Source of the DNA: Turnera subulata
Lineage: Eukaryota > Streptophyta > Magnoliopsida > Malpighiales > Passifloraceae
DNA length: 64,000 nucleotides
Assembly: GCA_028386065.3 (NCBI GenBank)
Contig: JAKUCV010007259.1
Span: 7,179-71,178 of the forward strand
Reading direction: 5' to 3'
Shown: piece after piece, positions 47,597 through 58,275 of the stretch
Position numbering within the stretch: position 1 is the first letter of the stretch
Layout: each line of letters opens with the position of its first letter
Program-made: the position numbers and the translations under genes
The notes under the pieces: model-generated
What the model was told of the DNA's origin: nothing
The model's database searches: none
Seen by the model: only the letters and a program-made list of their open reading frames with translations

Positions 47597-49129
47597 CTAA
47601 ACATCGATGTTCCTGCCTTCAAAGAATTTTCCAAAAATTGGCAGAAGGCTCAGAACATCGATGTTGGCTTCCTAAACATCGATGTTCTCATGACCGTTGC
47701 ATTTGAAAATATTTTTACATAAGCAAAACATCGATGTCGTCTTTAGAACATCGATGTTCTTCAAATTGGTTCTTTTAACTCTTGTTCACAGAAGCAAAAT
47801 AACATCGATGTTGGAAATTAAACATCGATGTTCTTCAATGGTCAGTTTTCATCTCATTTTCACAGAAGCAAAATAACATCGATGTTGGTTTTCAAACATC
47901 GATGTTCTTCACATGATGATTTAAAGGATTTTTCACAGAATCAAAATAACATCGATGTTGGGTTGGAGAACATCGATGTTTTGGTTACCGTTAGTCCAAT
48001 AATTCAAATTTACTGGACAAAACATCGATGTTGTGCCTTAAAACATCGATGTTATGACCGTTATTTCTGACAACTTTTTAGCATCCACTATGTTTTGTTT
48101 AAAGCTGTTTTCTTGAGTGGATTTCAAATGGCTCCATAACTTTTCAGAGCTACAAATTGAGCATTTTTAGCTATGTTTCAAAAAAATCAACTCTCTATAT
48201 TCATGCTATTCATTCACACATACATTAAAAATCCAAATTAAGCCAATATCCTTTGAGGATTGGGAGTTGCCCTTTTTGAGCTTAAATTCTGTAACTCATA
48301 CCTACTCTTGTGAGAGCTTTTGTTTGAGTGATTGTATTGCTATACACCTTAAGGGAGGTTAGTTCCCTTGTTGAGATTCATAGGAAGAGGGTATATCTTC
48401 TTGTGTGAGAAGTCTTGAAGTGAGGTATATTCAAGCAGGAGTTTAGAATTTCTTGTGACTAGAACTCTAGGTTGTAACGGTTTGTTAAGCACCCGTAAGC
48501 TTAACGTAGATAGTGGAATCTTCAAGAGAGTCTCTTGAAGGACTGGACTAGCCACACAAGTAGTGTGTGTGTGAACCAGGATAAATTGCTTGTGTCCTTC
48601 AATCATTTTTTAAATTCCGCATTCATTTCCTACTTATTTTGTTTTAATTCGATAAACGCTATTCACCCCCCTCTAGCGTAGGGCTATTGTTCTAACAATT
48701 TTGATTTTTGCCGGGACTGTAAAAGTCTTTTTACCGTGATTTACTGTTGAATTAATCTTGGGTAATTAATTCAAGGTAAATCGGGCGTCGTTTTTCGAAA
48801 CCGAGAGTTTTCCCGCGCTCGTGATTTTTCCGTGGATTTTTCGGGCCTAAGTCGGTATTTTTCGGGTCCCGGGATTTTCGAAAAAATCACATCGGAAAAT
48901 AACTAAGGGGGCATCAGTTATTTTCTGGTCCGGACTGGACTCGCTCTATAATGCAGACACGTTGCATTATTGATGAATCACAGGTGAAATAGTAATTCAC
49001 GTCTATAAAAGCAGAGGAAGAAGAAACCAGGAGAGGAAGAGGAGAAGAAAAAGAAAAAGAGAGAAAAAAAAAAGAAAAAGAGAGAAAAAGAAAAAGAGAG
49101 AAAAGAAGAAAAGAAAAAAAAGAAAAAGG

Positions 49130-49173
<44 letters not shown>

Positions 49174-50855
49174 AAAGAAAGAAGAGAAAAAAACACACAG
49201 AAAAAAATAGAGGGGAAAAAGAAAAAAAAAAGAGAAAGGAAGAAAAAAAATTAAACAGAAAAAAAGAGAGAAAATCAGAAAAAGAAACGAAAGAAAAGAG
49301 AAAATAGAAAGAAAATGCAGAAAATGCAGAAAAAGAAAAAAATGGAGTGCAACTGTTCATCGTCACCCCGACTCTTCTCGGTTACTGTTCACCAGGAGGC
49401 GTTCTGCGCCGCCGTTCGCCGCACCGACCACACCATGGCCTTCCCCGTGAAATCGCCGACCCGTTGCCGTCGTCCCCGTCGCCTTCCGCCGCCTGATGCG
49501 CGCCGTAGAGCCGTTGACCCGCGGCGAAACCCGGCGGATCTGCTTTTAATTAAAGTATGGTACCGAAATTATATTCGGATATACATACGATATATTATTT
49601 TCAGAAAAAGGTTAAAATATGGTAATAGATGATAATAAAAGAGATATGAACCGGGATGGGGTATTTCGCAGTTTGGGCATCATAGCATACCGATTATGTG
49701 CATTTATGTGTATATATTGTTTTGATGTATAAGTTTGAATATCGGGCAGTTTCCCGAGGAGCCGGCGTCGGACCGGTCATTGTTTCCGGAGTTGAGTAAT
49801 CAGCCAAGGTGAGGATGGATTTCCTTCTATATGTGCCTATATTACTCGGTTATTATGTTTGATGGTTGTTGTACTGTTGTTTGTTGCATAAGCTGTGGTT
49901 TGTTTTCGGGATGTTTATCCCAGTATCTTGGTTGGTATTTGGATGTTTATCTTGAGTCTTTTTGGTATAAGGTATAATGGATTAATAATAAATTGTGATA
50001 AGGATGTCGATCCTTGGTTTTGGATGGGATGTCTATCCCGATATTTTGGTTAGGGATGTTGATCCCTGAGTTTGGTTTTGAATGATGATAATATAATTGT
50101 CACGTGGTAAGTAGTGGTACGACTCGATGGTTTAAGACTATTTCGTGGTGGCCGTGACCTGGGTTACTTGTGATAAGCATGTCTATGCTTGGGATGTCTA
50201 TCCCGTGATTATTTTTGGGATGTCTATCCCTGGGTTCGTATTTTTGGGATGTCGATCCCTGGGTTCTCTGGATTTGGTCTGGCACCCGGAATGCGTTGAT
50301 AACCAGGTCTGACCCCTAGCTTATCCGTGACGGGGCCCGGAAAGATAAAATTGGAAAAATTGGATTTTATTTGAGTCTTTTTGGTCTTGGACCAATTTTG
50401 GGTCGAGTCTTTTGATTTGTTTTATTTGGCTGTTAGCCTGTGTTTGACTTGAGTAGTTATAGTGTGCATATTGATTGTCTTTCCTTCTTCGGTGAGCACT
50501 TCGGACTCACCCCTCACCAGCGGGGTTTCATCCCGTAGGTTGAGTTATTTTTGGTACAGGTTTGGTGCATTCCAGACAGGCTGCGGCGTTATCCCTTGGA
50601 CAGGGCTCGGATCCATAGTTTGCATCTATGTCGCATACAGTGTTTTGTGAGTTATTAAGTCTTCCGCTGTGCATTGTTTTCACTATTATTGGGCCAATGG
50701 GCCGGATATGTTATTATTGATGTTTACTATTTTAGGCTGTTGAGCCCGTGTTCCTGTTGTATACACTGTATGCTGGGCTTTGTCTGGTTGGGTTGTCACA
50801 GTTCCGGCACGTGTTTACTGTGTACGGTAAATACGGGTCGGGGCATTTCAATAAT

Positions 50856-52248
50856 ACTCCTCTAAAACCGCACAAAATCATTTTAATAACTAATATGAAT
50901 AATTATCAAGAGTAAAATTGAAAAAAAGGAATACACGAAAATTATCTAAATAATTAATATAAATAATTATGAAGAAGAGAATTAAAAAAATAAATATGAA
51001 GAAGAAAATTTAAAAATACCCTTATTTAATACTAATATAACAAAGAATGAATGACGTGTCATACACTAATGAATGAAATGTAGTCCCATACAATAATTTT
51101 TTTGCATAAAATTTCTTCATAATACTCCTCTAAAAGAGCACAAAATCATCTAAATAATTAATATAAATAATTATGAATAATAACATTAAAAAAAGGAATA
51201 CGGAGAAGAAAATTAGAATACTCGAAGAACGAAGAATAATGACAAATATACTTATTATCAATAAAGAGCACCGCAATTTAAAGATAAAAATATCCTTACT
51301 TCATATTAATATAAAAAATAATGGGCGCATTAGACACTAATGAATGATATGTAGTCTCCTATAATAATCCTTTTTATATAGAATTTCATCACAATACTCC
51401 TCTAAAAATGCACAAAGTTATCTAAATAATTAATATAAATAATTATGAAGAAGAGTATTGAAAAGAAGAAATATGAAGAAGAAAATTAAAATATCCGAAA
51501 GACTAAAATACCCCATTAATCTTACCCTTCATTAAATCAAATAAAAGTCTAATACATAAATTTCTGCCTAATACACAATTTTCAGCGGCTCCTCTTTTTC
51601 TCGCCGACACCAATAGTGTCTCCCCCTACCTACTTAATTATAAATACAGTGCATTGAATATTTGCATTTCATCCAAGTGCTATTCACGTTATATAGTTTT
51701 AAAAAAGGAATTAGTTGACTGCAACAAAATCTATATTATCTATACTATATATGAAAGCACGACCTCATCTAATTAAATAGCACCGAAATTGAAAGACGAA
51801 AATACCCTTATTTAATACTAATATAACAAAGAATGAACGACGTGTCATACACTAATGAATGATATGTAGTCTCATACAATAATTTTGTTTTATAGAATTT
51901 CATCATAATACTCCTCTAAAACCGCACAAAATTATTTTAATAATTAATATAAATAATTATCAATAATAAAATTGAAAAAAGGAATACAAGAAAATTATCT
52001 AAATAATTAATATAAATAATTATGAAGAAGAGAATTAAAAAAATAAATATGAAGAAGAAAACTAGAAAATACCCTTATTTAATACAAATATAACAAAGAA
52101 TGAATGATATGTAGTCCCATGGAATAATTTTTTTGTATAGAATTTCATCATAATACTCCTCTAAAACAGCACAAAATCATCTAAACAATTAATATAAATA
52201 ATTATGAAGAATAACATTAAAAAAAAGGAATACGGAGAAGAAAATTAG
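50856..52248. repeat. tandem or nested Helitron-like AT-rich units
   Basis: The same sequence recurs about four times: CCCTTATTTAATACTAATAT, AACAAAGAATGAA, GTGTCATACACTAATGAATG, ATAGAATTTCATCATAATAC, TCCTCTAAAA.GCACAAAAT and TTAATATAAATAATTATGAA. One unit begins at about 51745 with TATACTATATATGAAAGCAC. No gene is present. It is the continuation of the DNA at 40380-40553. Confidence 0.6.
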
Positions 52249-53764
52249 TGTAACGCCTCGATTCCTCGTTAATTAATTTTTAAGTAATTTTCGGAATTTT
52301 TAAATTTTTTATTTCCTTTTTACCTTCGAGTTATTTCCGAGTTTTTGGTCTAGCAATTTATTTCTTTTCCTCTGAAATTTCCCTCTACTTAGGAGGTATT
52401 TCTAAGAAGAGGTTGTGGTTCGAACCGTTTCGAGTTTGGGTGTGAGACGGAGATTTCGGAGTAGTTTCGGTGAAACTAAGTCGTTTTAACGGGTTTTTGT
52501 AAAAAAAAAAGGGTTTGCATTGACCGCACAGTGCGGGTTGACCGTGCCTAGGCCGAACGACAAGTCGTTCGCCCAGCTGGCCAACCCTACCCGCGCCTTC
52601 CCTTTTCTCTCTTTTTCTTCTTTTCTCTCTACCTCTCTCTTCTCCTTTTCTTTTCCGCCGCTCCCATCGTCTTCCTCATCTCCATATTTTTTTCCCTTTC
52701 TCTGCTCTCTCTCTCTCGAGTTCACAAAGCCACCATCCCCATCTTTTCCCTACTTCCTTTTCCTCGCGAGACCGCCGTCGTCACCTCTGGAGCACTCGCA
52801 CGTCGCCGTTTTCCTTGTGTCCCTCGCCGCGTCGCCGCTAGCAAAACAGGGGAGAGTTCGAGGCGAGGAGCTTGAGTCTTGGATCGGGCGTAAGAAATCG
52901 AGGTTCAGCGAGTTTGATTCAGGTAACTCGACGTTCCTCTTCTCTGATCCCATTCTTCTCTTCCTTCCTTTGCCTTCGTGTTTGATGTGGTTGTCAATCG
53001 GGTCTCCCTCTCTCCTTGCTGTTGTGGGTGTTAGATCAGTGGCGGGTTTAGGGTGGTGCTCGGGTGTTGTGTTGGTGTGTTTCGGGTTGCATTTTGGTGT
53101 GTTGGTTGTTGTTGGGTTCGACCCGAGTTTGGGGGTGACGGATCGGCTGGGTTGCGGATCCGGATTGTGGCATCCTGTCGACGGCCAGACCCGTGACGGA
53201 GGCGGGAGGAATTTCTTCGGCCGTGAGGTGTTGGGCTCGTGTTTTGGTGTTATCAGGCAAAAACGTGACCGTCTTGTGTGGCTCCGATGTTGGACAGTAG
53301 GATTCCTATTCTGGTAAGGATCCGATGTCTCTAATTGCTATTTTAATTTTGTTTTAGTGTTATGTTGTTGTGTTGATGTCTTGGGTATTGATCTGTGGCG
53401 GGTTGGATTTGAAGTGTTGGTGCCGATTCGTGGTGGTTGTAAAGTTTCAGCGAGCTTAGTTACTGTTCTAGCGGGATTGACCGGAATCCGGCGTTCTGGG
53501 TATTGTTCCGGCGAGCTCGGGATATTTCTGAAAAAGTTTGTGCACGGTTTCGGCAAGACAATTCCTTCTCTAGTTATCAACGGTAATTCCCGGTTGGGCT
53601 TGTATTTAATTTTGTACATATCATGTACGGGAAAAGTTGTAATCCATGTATCGAAAAGAAATTTATAATAGTAGAAACCGGGTGTGACGAGTTGAGGGAC
53701 GTGACCGGGTTATTTCTGACGTGCATAGAACTCTAGGTCGAGTAACCTTGGGCTCGGGTATAAC

Positions 53765-54010
53765 CTAAGAGTGATTGGGCTTTAGGCCCAAAGTCTTGAT
53801 GAGTGGAAACTTACTTGATGGTATGGGCCTTAGGCCTAGAGGTGTTTTCAGTTTAAAATAAGTGGGCTTCAAGCCCAAGGGCTTAAATGTTTTAAAATGA
53901 TGAGTTATGAGAATGTGGGCTTTAGGCCCAAATATGATATGGGCTTTAGACCCGGATGGGATTTCTGACTTAATTGGGCTTTAAGCTCGTAGACCTTAGA
54001 CCCATGATTG
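53765..54010. repeat. cluster of palindromic GGGCTTTAGGCCC motifs
   Basis: Six or seven variants (GGGCTTTAGGCCCA, GGGCCTTAGGCCTA, GGGCTTCAAGCCCA, GGGCTTTAGACCC, GGGCTTTAAGCTC) are spaced unevenly inside the 5' LTR. They parallel the palindrome clusters of the other LTR families although the sequence differs. Confidence 0.75.
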
Positions 54011-54162
54011 GGACATAGCTCGTGAGTGGAGGTAGATTGGTGGGCGTGTTCCGTGAACCCCGTCACTTATTAATCGGGTTAGAATTAGCTCACGGATGCA
54101 TTGTTCTAGCATGCACATTTTTGTTAGTTCTTATTGTGAGCTATTTGTGTCTATATGTCTAG

Positions 54163-54228
54163 GCACAAGACATAACCCGAGAGCAGCAGGAGCTAGTGCT
54201 GGTCAAGCAGAGCGTCATCATAATTGAG
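54163..54228 (+). other. exon-like segment inside the fourth gypsy LTR
   Basis: ATGTCTAG| precedes and |GTGACT follows a 66-nt segment. It corresponds in relative position to the exon-like segments of the other LTRs. The Harbinger element inserted 170 bp downstream. Confidence 0.35.
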
Positions 54229-55343
54229 GTGACTCTATAAGACTTATATGCTTGTATTGCGAATACTTGTTGGTATGGTTAGATAGTACTACTTGCTTGG
54301 TATGCTGCATGCTATTGACTGTGTTGTGTACCTGTTGCTTACATGCTGAGATGCTATGTGAAATTTCTGTAGGCTGTATTGCCATGTTAATCACTAAGGC
54401 TCCATTTGGTTTGGGGGTTGCGCGGGGTAGGGTTTGGGTTCCAAACCCCAACCCCCAGGGTTGGGGTTGGGTTTTAAACCCAGGCCATGCTGTTTGGTTT
54501 GGGGGTTGGATTTCAACATGGGTTTGGGCTGGGTTTCGAAATAGGTGTTTGGTTGGAGGGTTGGGTTTAGATTGGGTTTAATAATTTGACTAGATTGCCC
54601 TTAATGCAGTAGAATGAAATTCTAAGTATAAAAATACGTTTTTCTCGAATCATACATGTAAATTTATATTTGATTCATAAAAACACATTTTTTTCCGAGT
54701 GATAACGTGCAAATATATATAATTCTGAATTTTTTTAATTATTTTTTTCTTTTGCTTTTTCAAAAGTGAAGATTTTTTTTTTTGAATCAGTCATATTCAT
54801 ATTAATACTTGTTATATTACTCCTGATAACATTCATGGTTTATCACACACATTGTCAATCCACCAAAGGTTAAAACATCTAGTACATAGATATTGTCCGT
54901 AAAAAATACAAAAGACAAGTTCGATATTGTATTCACCACATACATAAAAATTGTACTTTCCCATGGCACAACACCTACAAAGAAAACACAAAATATCCAA
55001 ATTATTCGGCCATCAAGCAAGGAAAAATAATCCACAATTCCATACACAACCATCAAGCAAGAAAAAGTCATACACAACCAACAAGCAAGAAAAAGACACC
55101 CACAATTCCATACACATCCATGAAAGATAGCAAAAGTCATCTATGATTCAGGTACAGAACCATCAAGCACAAAAGTCGTACACGTCTCCATACACAACCA
55201 TAGAGCTAGAAAAAGTCATCCATAATTCCATACACAACCATCAAACGTAGCTAACAAGTACTAAATTAAGACAATGACAAAAATGCATAATGAAAGAGTT
55301 CAATGACAGAAATGCATAATGACACAAGCCCATCTCCATCCTA

Positions 55344-56394
55344 CTACACCATCTTCGCCAACTTAGCAGCCAAGCGCACTTTTTTATTCTCGCTTACTGC
55401 CCAGAACACATCAATATACTCGGGATATTTAGGCAAGTTGAATATGGCATCTATCACATCGTCGTCTGGCACACCAATGCGTACCATCTCAACTTCAATC
55501 CTTGCATATTCAGCCTGGTTTTCCGGGTCGGTGATCCTCTTCCTCTTCGAGAGCACATCAAACAATTTTTCATTCTGCCCTTTGTCAAACTCCATACGCG
55601 CCTCCATGGTCCCAGCACATTTTGAAAATGCATCCTCATCCTTCACCTTCTTCTTTCCTTTTAGAATTGCATCACCTGCAGTATCTCCAGGGGCAGCATC
55701 TCCTACAGCAGTAGTGGTTCCGGCAGTGGAACCCTCAGTCGTACCATCAGTTGCACGACTTGTGCTTTGAACACCACCAACAGCAGCCTGGGCTTTTTTC
55801 TTATGAAGATCACCAACATCAGCCCTCGCATCACCAATGGCATGATCTTTTCCATAGATCTCCACCAACTTGTAATATTCAGGAAAGGGCTCACCAATGC
55901 TGTACTTGTGACGTGGGTGTTGCTACAATTTAAGCCAAAAAATTCTGTCACACATAATGGCTAGTTGAAATGGTAATGTGATACGGATCTTGAAATCCAA
56001 AAAGATTGCTAACCTTGTTCCACTTTTCTGCCACATCCGAGCTGTCAACCTCAACACACATTTTACGATCATTCCACCCGAATCCGCTTTTGCTAAGCAT
56101 CTCATGGCATGCCATGTACTTATCTCTCAAAATCCTGAGCTTACTCCTTATGTTCTCATTGGTATAAGTACGATGAGGCAGCCTTGCCTTCAACTTATTC
56201 CTTATCAAAGTGTTAGAGCCATATCTAAATTGCCCTGCATCAGCCATGTGACCATCCACAACCATCTCTTGCATGACAATAATCAAGGCATCTACATCCT
56301 CACGAGTCCAAACTGCACGAGGCTTCGATGATTTGGGTCCGGACTTGTCCCCAGACTCAGCTACAACCTCGGCTACATCCTCCTCTACATGCAT
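55344..56394 (-). CDS. PIF/Harbinger ORF1, Myb/SANT-like DNA-binding protein
   Basis: In this superfamily ORF1 acts with the transposase, binding DNA and helping nuclear import. Two exons fit: 56014-56394 (127 codons) and 55344-55922 (192 codons plus TAG). The junction is AACAAG|GTTAGC to TTGTAG|CAACAC, in phase 0, giving 319 aa. Residues about 25-120 form the Myb/SANT-like (Myb_DNA-bind_3) domain: AVWTREDVDALI, the YTNENIRSKLRILRDKY helix, GFGWNDRKMCVEV and VAEKWNK. After the junction HKYSIGEPFPEYYKL.EIYGKDHAIG is typical of the family. The rest is low-complexity and acidic/basic (residues about 180-220), followed by a helical tail. The start at 56394 opens the annotated frame; an upstream in-frame start is possible. 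Confidence 0.85.
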
Positions 56395-56649
56395 GTCTTC
56401 GACGCAATCTCTTGCACTTCACTCATCCTACTACACTCAATATGGAACCACACAAATGTTTAACAAGTGTAACGAAGGTTCTACCCAAATATAATGTCAA
56501 TAAATATGTCATTAACCAATATAAATATAGTGTCAACATACAAATGCAGTACAATATGAAGAACCAAGAAAAAACAATGTCAAGGTACAAATGCAATACA
56601 ATGTTATAAATGGAAAGGCAAATTTGAAATAGGTAAGTTGGAGACAAGT

Positions 56650-58094
56650 TCACACAATCTGAACATGGGAAGCCCTCCATTCATTGAACATCTCTATTGC
56701 TAAGTCATCCCTCCAATTAGACCATTCATCGGTACTTTCCACACACTCAATGACTTCAGCTTCTGCAATATCATCCTCATTACCAGATGTCAATTCAGCT
56801 GCACTTTCTTCCATTTCTGCAGGGTCTACTGCCATTGTTTTCCTAATAAAGTTATGCAGCAGTGCACAAACTGCAATGATCTCCACTTGGGTCTCAATGC
56901 CATAAAATGATGGGCTTCTTAAAATTGCCCACCGTTTCTTAAAAATGCCAAATGCACGCTCAACAACATTCCTGGCACTAGCATGTTTAAGGTTGAAGTA
57001 TTCTTCATGATTGGCCGGTGCCCTGTGACCAGTTGCTGCCCACTCTTTCAGATGGTAGCGGACACCTCTATATGGGGCAAGAAATCCAGGCCCATTTGTG
57101 TACCTAGCATCGACTAGATAATAATTCTCTGAAAAAAATTATGCATGCACATAGACAGTTAAAATTTACTGAGTATTATTTCAGTTATCTACATTATATA
57201 TACAACTAAAATTGTACATACCCACAGGAACTTTTAACCCGTCTGTCTTGGTCACCGCATCACGCAACACCCTAGAATCTGATGCAGATCCCTCCCAACC
57301 TGGGAGTATGTATGTGAAATTCATTTCACGGTTACATACTCCTAACACATTCATAGCAATATGCCCCTTCGTACTGCGGTATCTACGTTTGTCAGCTGCT
57401 GGGACAGTGACATCAATATAACAACCATCCAATGCCCCTAGACATCCCTATTGCAAAATTTTACAAAATTTTAGTTACGCTTAAGTGTAAAATTCTCACC
57501 AAATTAAATGTGAGACAGATTCCTAACCAGTACCTTGAACCACTTCCATCTTGTATCCGTACAATCATTGGGTACAGGCTCTGGCTTAACTTCAAAGGCA
57601 TCCTTAGCCAATATAACTGCCGTCAACACCGCATGCACTTGTCTACTTACAGTCTCACCCGACCTACTAAAAGTTGCCATCTGTGTCCTATTCTTTCCGT
57701 GATGTGCTAAAATATGTAACAACATTGCAACTTTTTCCTCTATGGTGATGCTACCTGTTGCCACCAACCCGCCCCTAGTTTGGAGGATGTCACATAATTT
57801 GGCAAATGCATTTCTATCCATTCGTAGCATCGAAATGCAGTACACATCATTAGCTTTGGTAATCTTATCTATTTCCTCTTTCCTGGTTTTTAAATTAGTC
57901 GAAATCCTATCATATAACGCCCTCTTATTGGCATACCTACCAATTTTCATGTGATACAACGCCCCAAACATCTCCATTTCCATCTCCCTATTACGATGGT
58001 TTTGGTTATTCCACCACCACCACATTACCATGTCCTCTTCCCATTGATCATCCTCTTCCATATCCATGTCAATGATGTCTATTAAAATTAACAT
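56650..58094 (-). CDS. PIF/Harbinger transposase (DDE_Tnp_4 family)
   Basis: The enzyme cuts and joins transposon ends. Three exons fit: 57534-58094, 57222-57447 and 56650-57128, with GT-AG ends and matching phases (FK|GC; V|ENYY), giving 421 aa. All three catalytic acidic residues are in place: Asp in [13 protein letters not shown] (about residue 194), Asp in [10 protein letters not shown] (about 267), and Glu in [16 protein letters not shown] (about 318). The N-terminal region has the usual helix-turn-helix-type segment ([29 protein letters not shown]). No internal stop or frameshift was seen. The exact start is uncertain: Met10 (MDMEEDDQW) is an alternative, and the start lies in a 149-bp direct duplication (about 58064-58270). 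Confidence 0.9.
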
Positions 58095-58275
58095 TAATTA
58101 AATATTGCAATCACAATATGGACAACATGAAAATGGACATCATGAAAATGTCATGAGAGCATGTTCAACACGAAAATGTCAAGAGAGCATGTTCAGCACA
58201 ATATATTCATGTCAATGATGTCTATGGAAAATGAACACAAATTAAATAATGCAAGCACAAGACGGACTGCATGAA
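58063..58275. repeat. direct duplication at the 5' end of the transposase gene
   Basis: CATGTCAATGATGTCTAT followed by an AAAT..AACA..AATTAAATA.TGCAA stretch occurs at about 58063 and again at about 58212. Between them lie two copies of GAGAGCATGTTCA(A/G)CAC. The duplication overlaps the presumed translation start of the transposase. Confidence 0.65.

Larger units (their letters stand above)
46121..48058. repeat. array of the palindrome AACATCGATGTT
   Basis: About 20 perfect or near-perfect copies occur, seven before the nested insertion (46121, 46142, 46195, 46216, 46258, 46279, 46332) and the rest after 47600. Most come in pairs 9-11 bp apart, with pairs separated by roughly 30-80 bp. The nested LTR splits the array. 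Confidence 0.9.
45812..48697 (+). mobile_element. solo LTR of a Ty1/copia element (family A)
   Basis: It starts TGTTAGAACCCATGG and ends TTGTTCTAACA. The 5-bp duplication ATTTT is exact at 45807-45811 and 48698-48702, and removing the insert restores the LTR sequence seen in sister copies. Without the nested insertion it is about 1.64 kb. The early motif TTTTGATAATCGACAAACC is typical of SIRE-type copia LTRs. Both parts are studded with the palindrome AACATCGATGTT. There is no internal coding region. Confidence 0.85.
40554..50850 (+). mobile_element. gypsy-type element carrying two antisense ORFs (copy 2)
   Basis: The 5' LTR is 40554-43419 (2,866 bp) and the 3' LTR 45788-50850, which is split by a copia insertion. 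The target duplication ATAAT is exact at 40549-40553 and 50851-50855. The 2,368-bp interior repeats the plan of copy 1: primer-site motif TTGGTAGCGGAGC (43422), ATGGATCCAGTCAAGGG (43536), antisense ORF A (44373-43693, intact here), antisense ORF B (45602-45225, intact) and TTTCGAGGACGAAATTC before the 3' LTR. The LTRs contain a clear TATAAAAG at 40880-40887 and 49004-49011. The 3' LTR has lost about 735 bp relative to the 5' LTR at the joint near 49542-49546. Confidence 0.9.
45788..50850 (+). repeat. 3' LTR of copy 2, split by copia and partly deleted
   Basis: The LTR runs 45788-45811, is interrupted by the copia LTR, and resumes at 48703. At about 49542-49546 GGATCTGC joins directly to TTTTAATTAAAG, removing what is 41378-42112 in the 5' LTR (the donor-like site and the AT-rich block). 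An A run of 42 at 49130-49171 has grown within the purine tract. Confidence 0.88.

Noticed and set aside
46121..48058. CRISPR-like array of AACATCGATGTT
   Set aside because: The window is plant nuclear DNA, the repeat is a 12-bp palindrome, the spacing is irregular, and the array lies inside an LTR with target duplications.
52520..53317. 265-aa ORF in the fourth gypsy LTR
   Set aside because: It lies in the pyrimidine/GC-rich LTR leader, begins in low-complexity sequence and shows no domain.
54400..54580. Interstitial telomere
   Set aside because: The repeats are GGGTTTGG/GGGTTGGG mixtures at Harbinger ends, not the plant telomere unit TTTAGGG in tandem.
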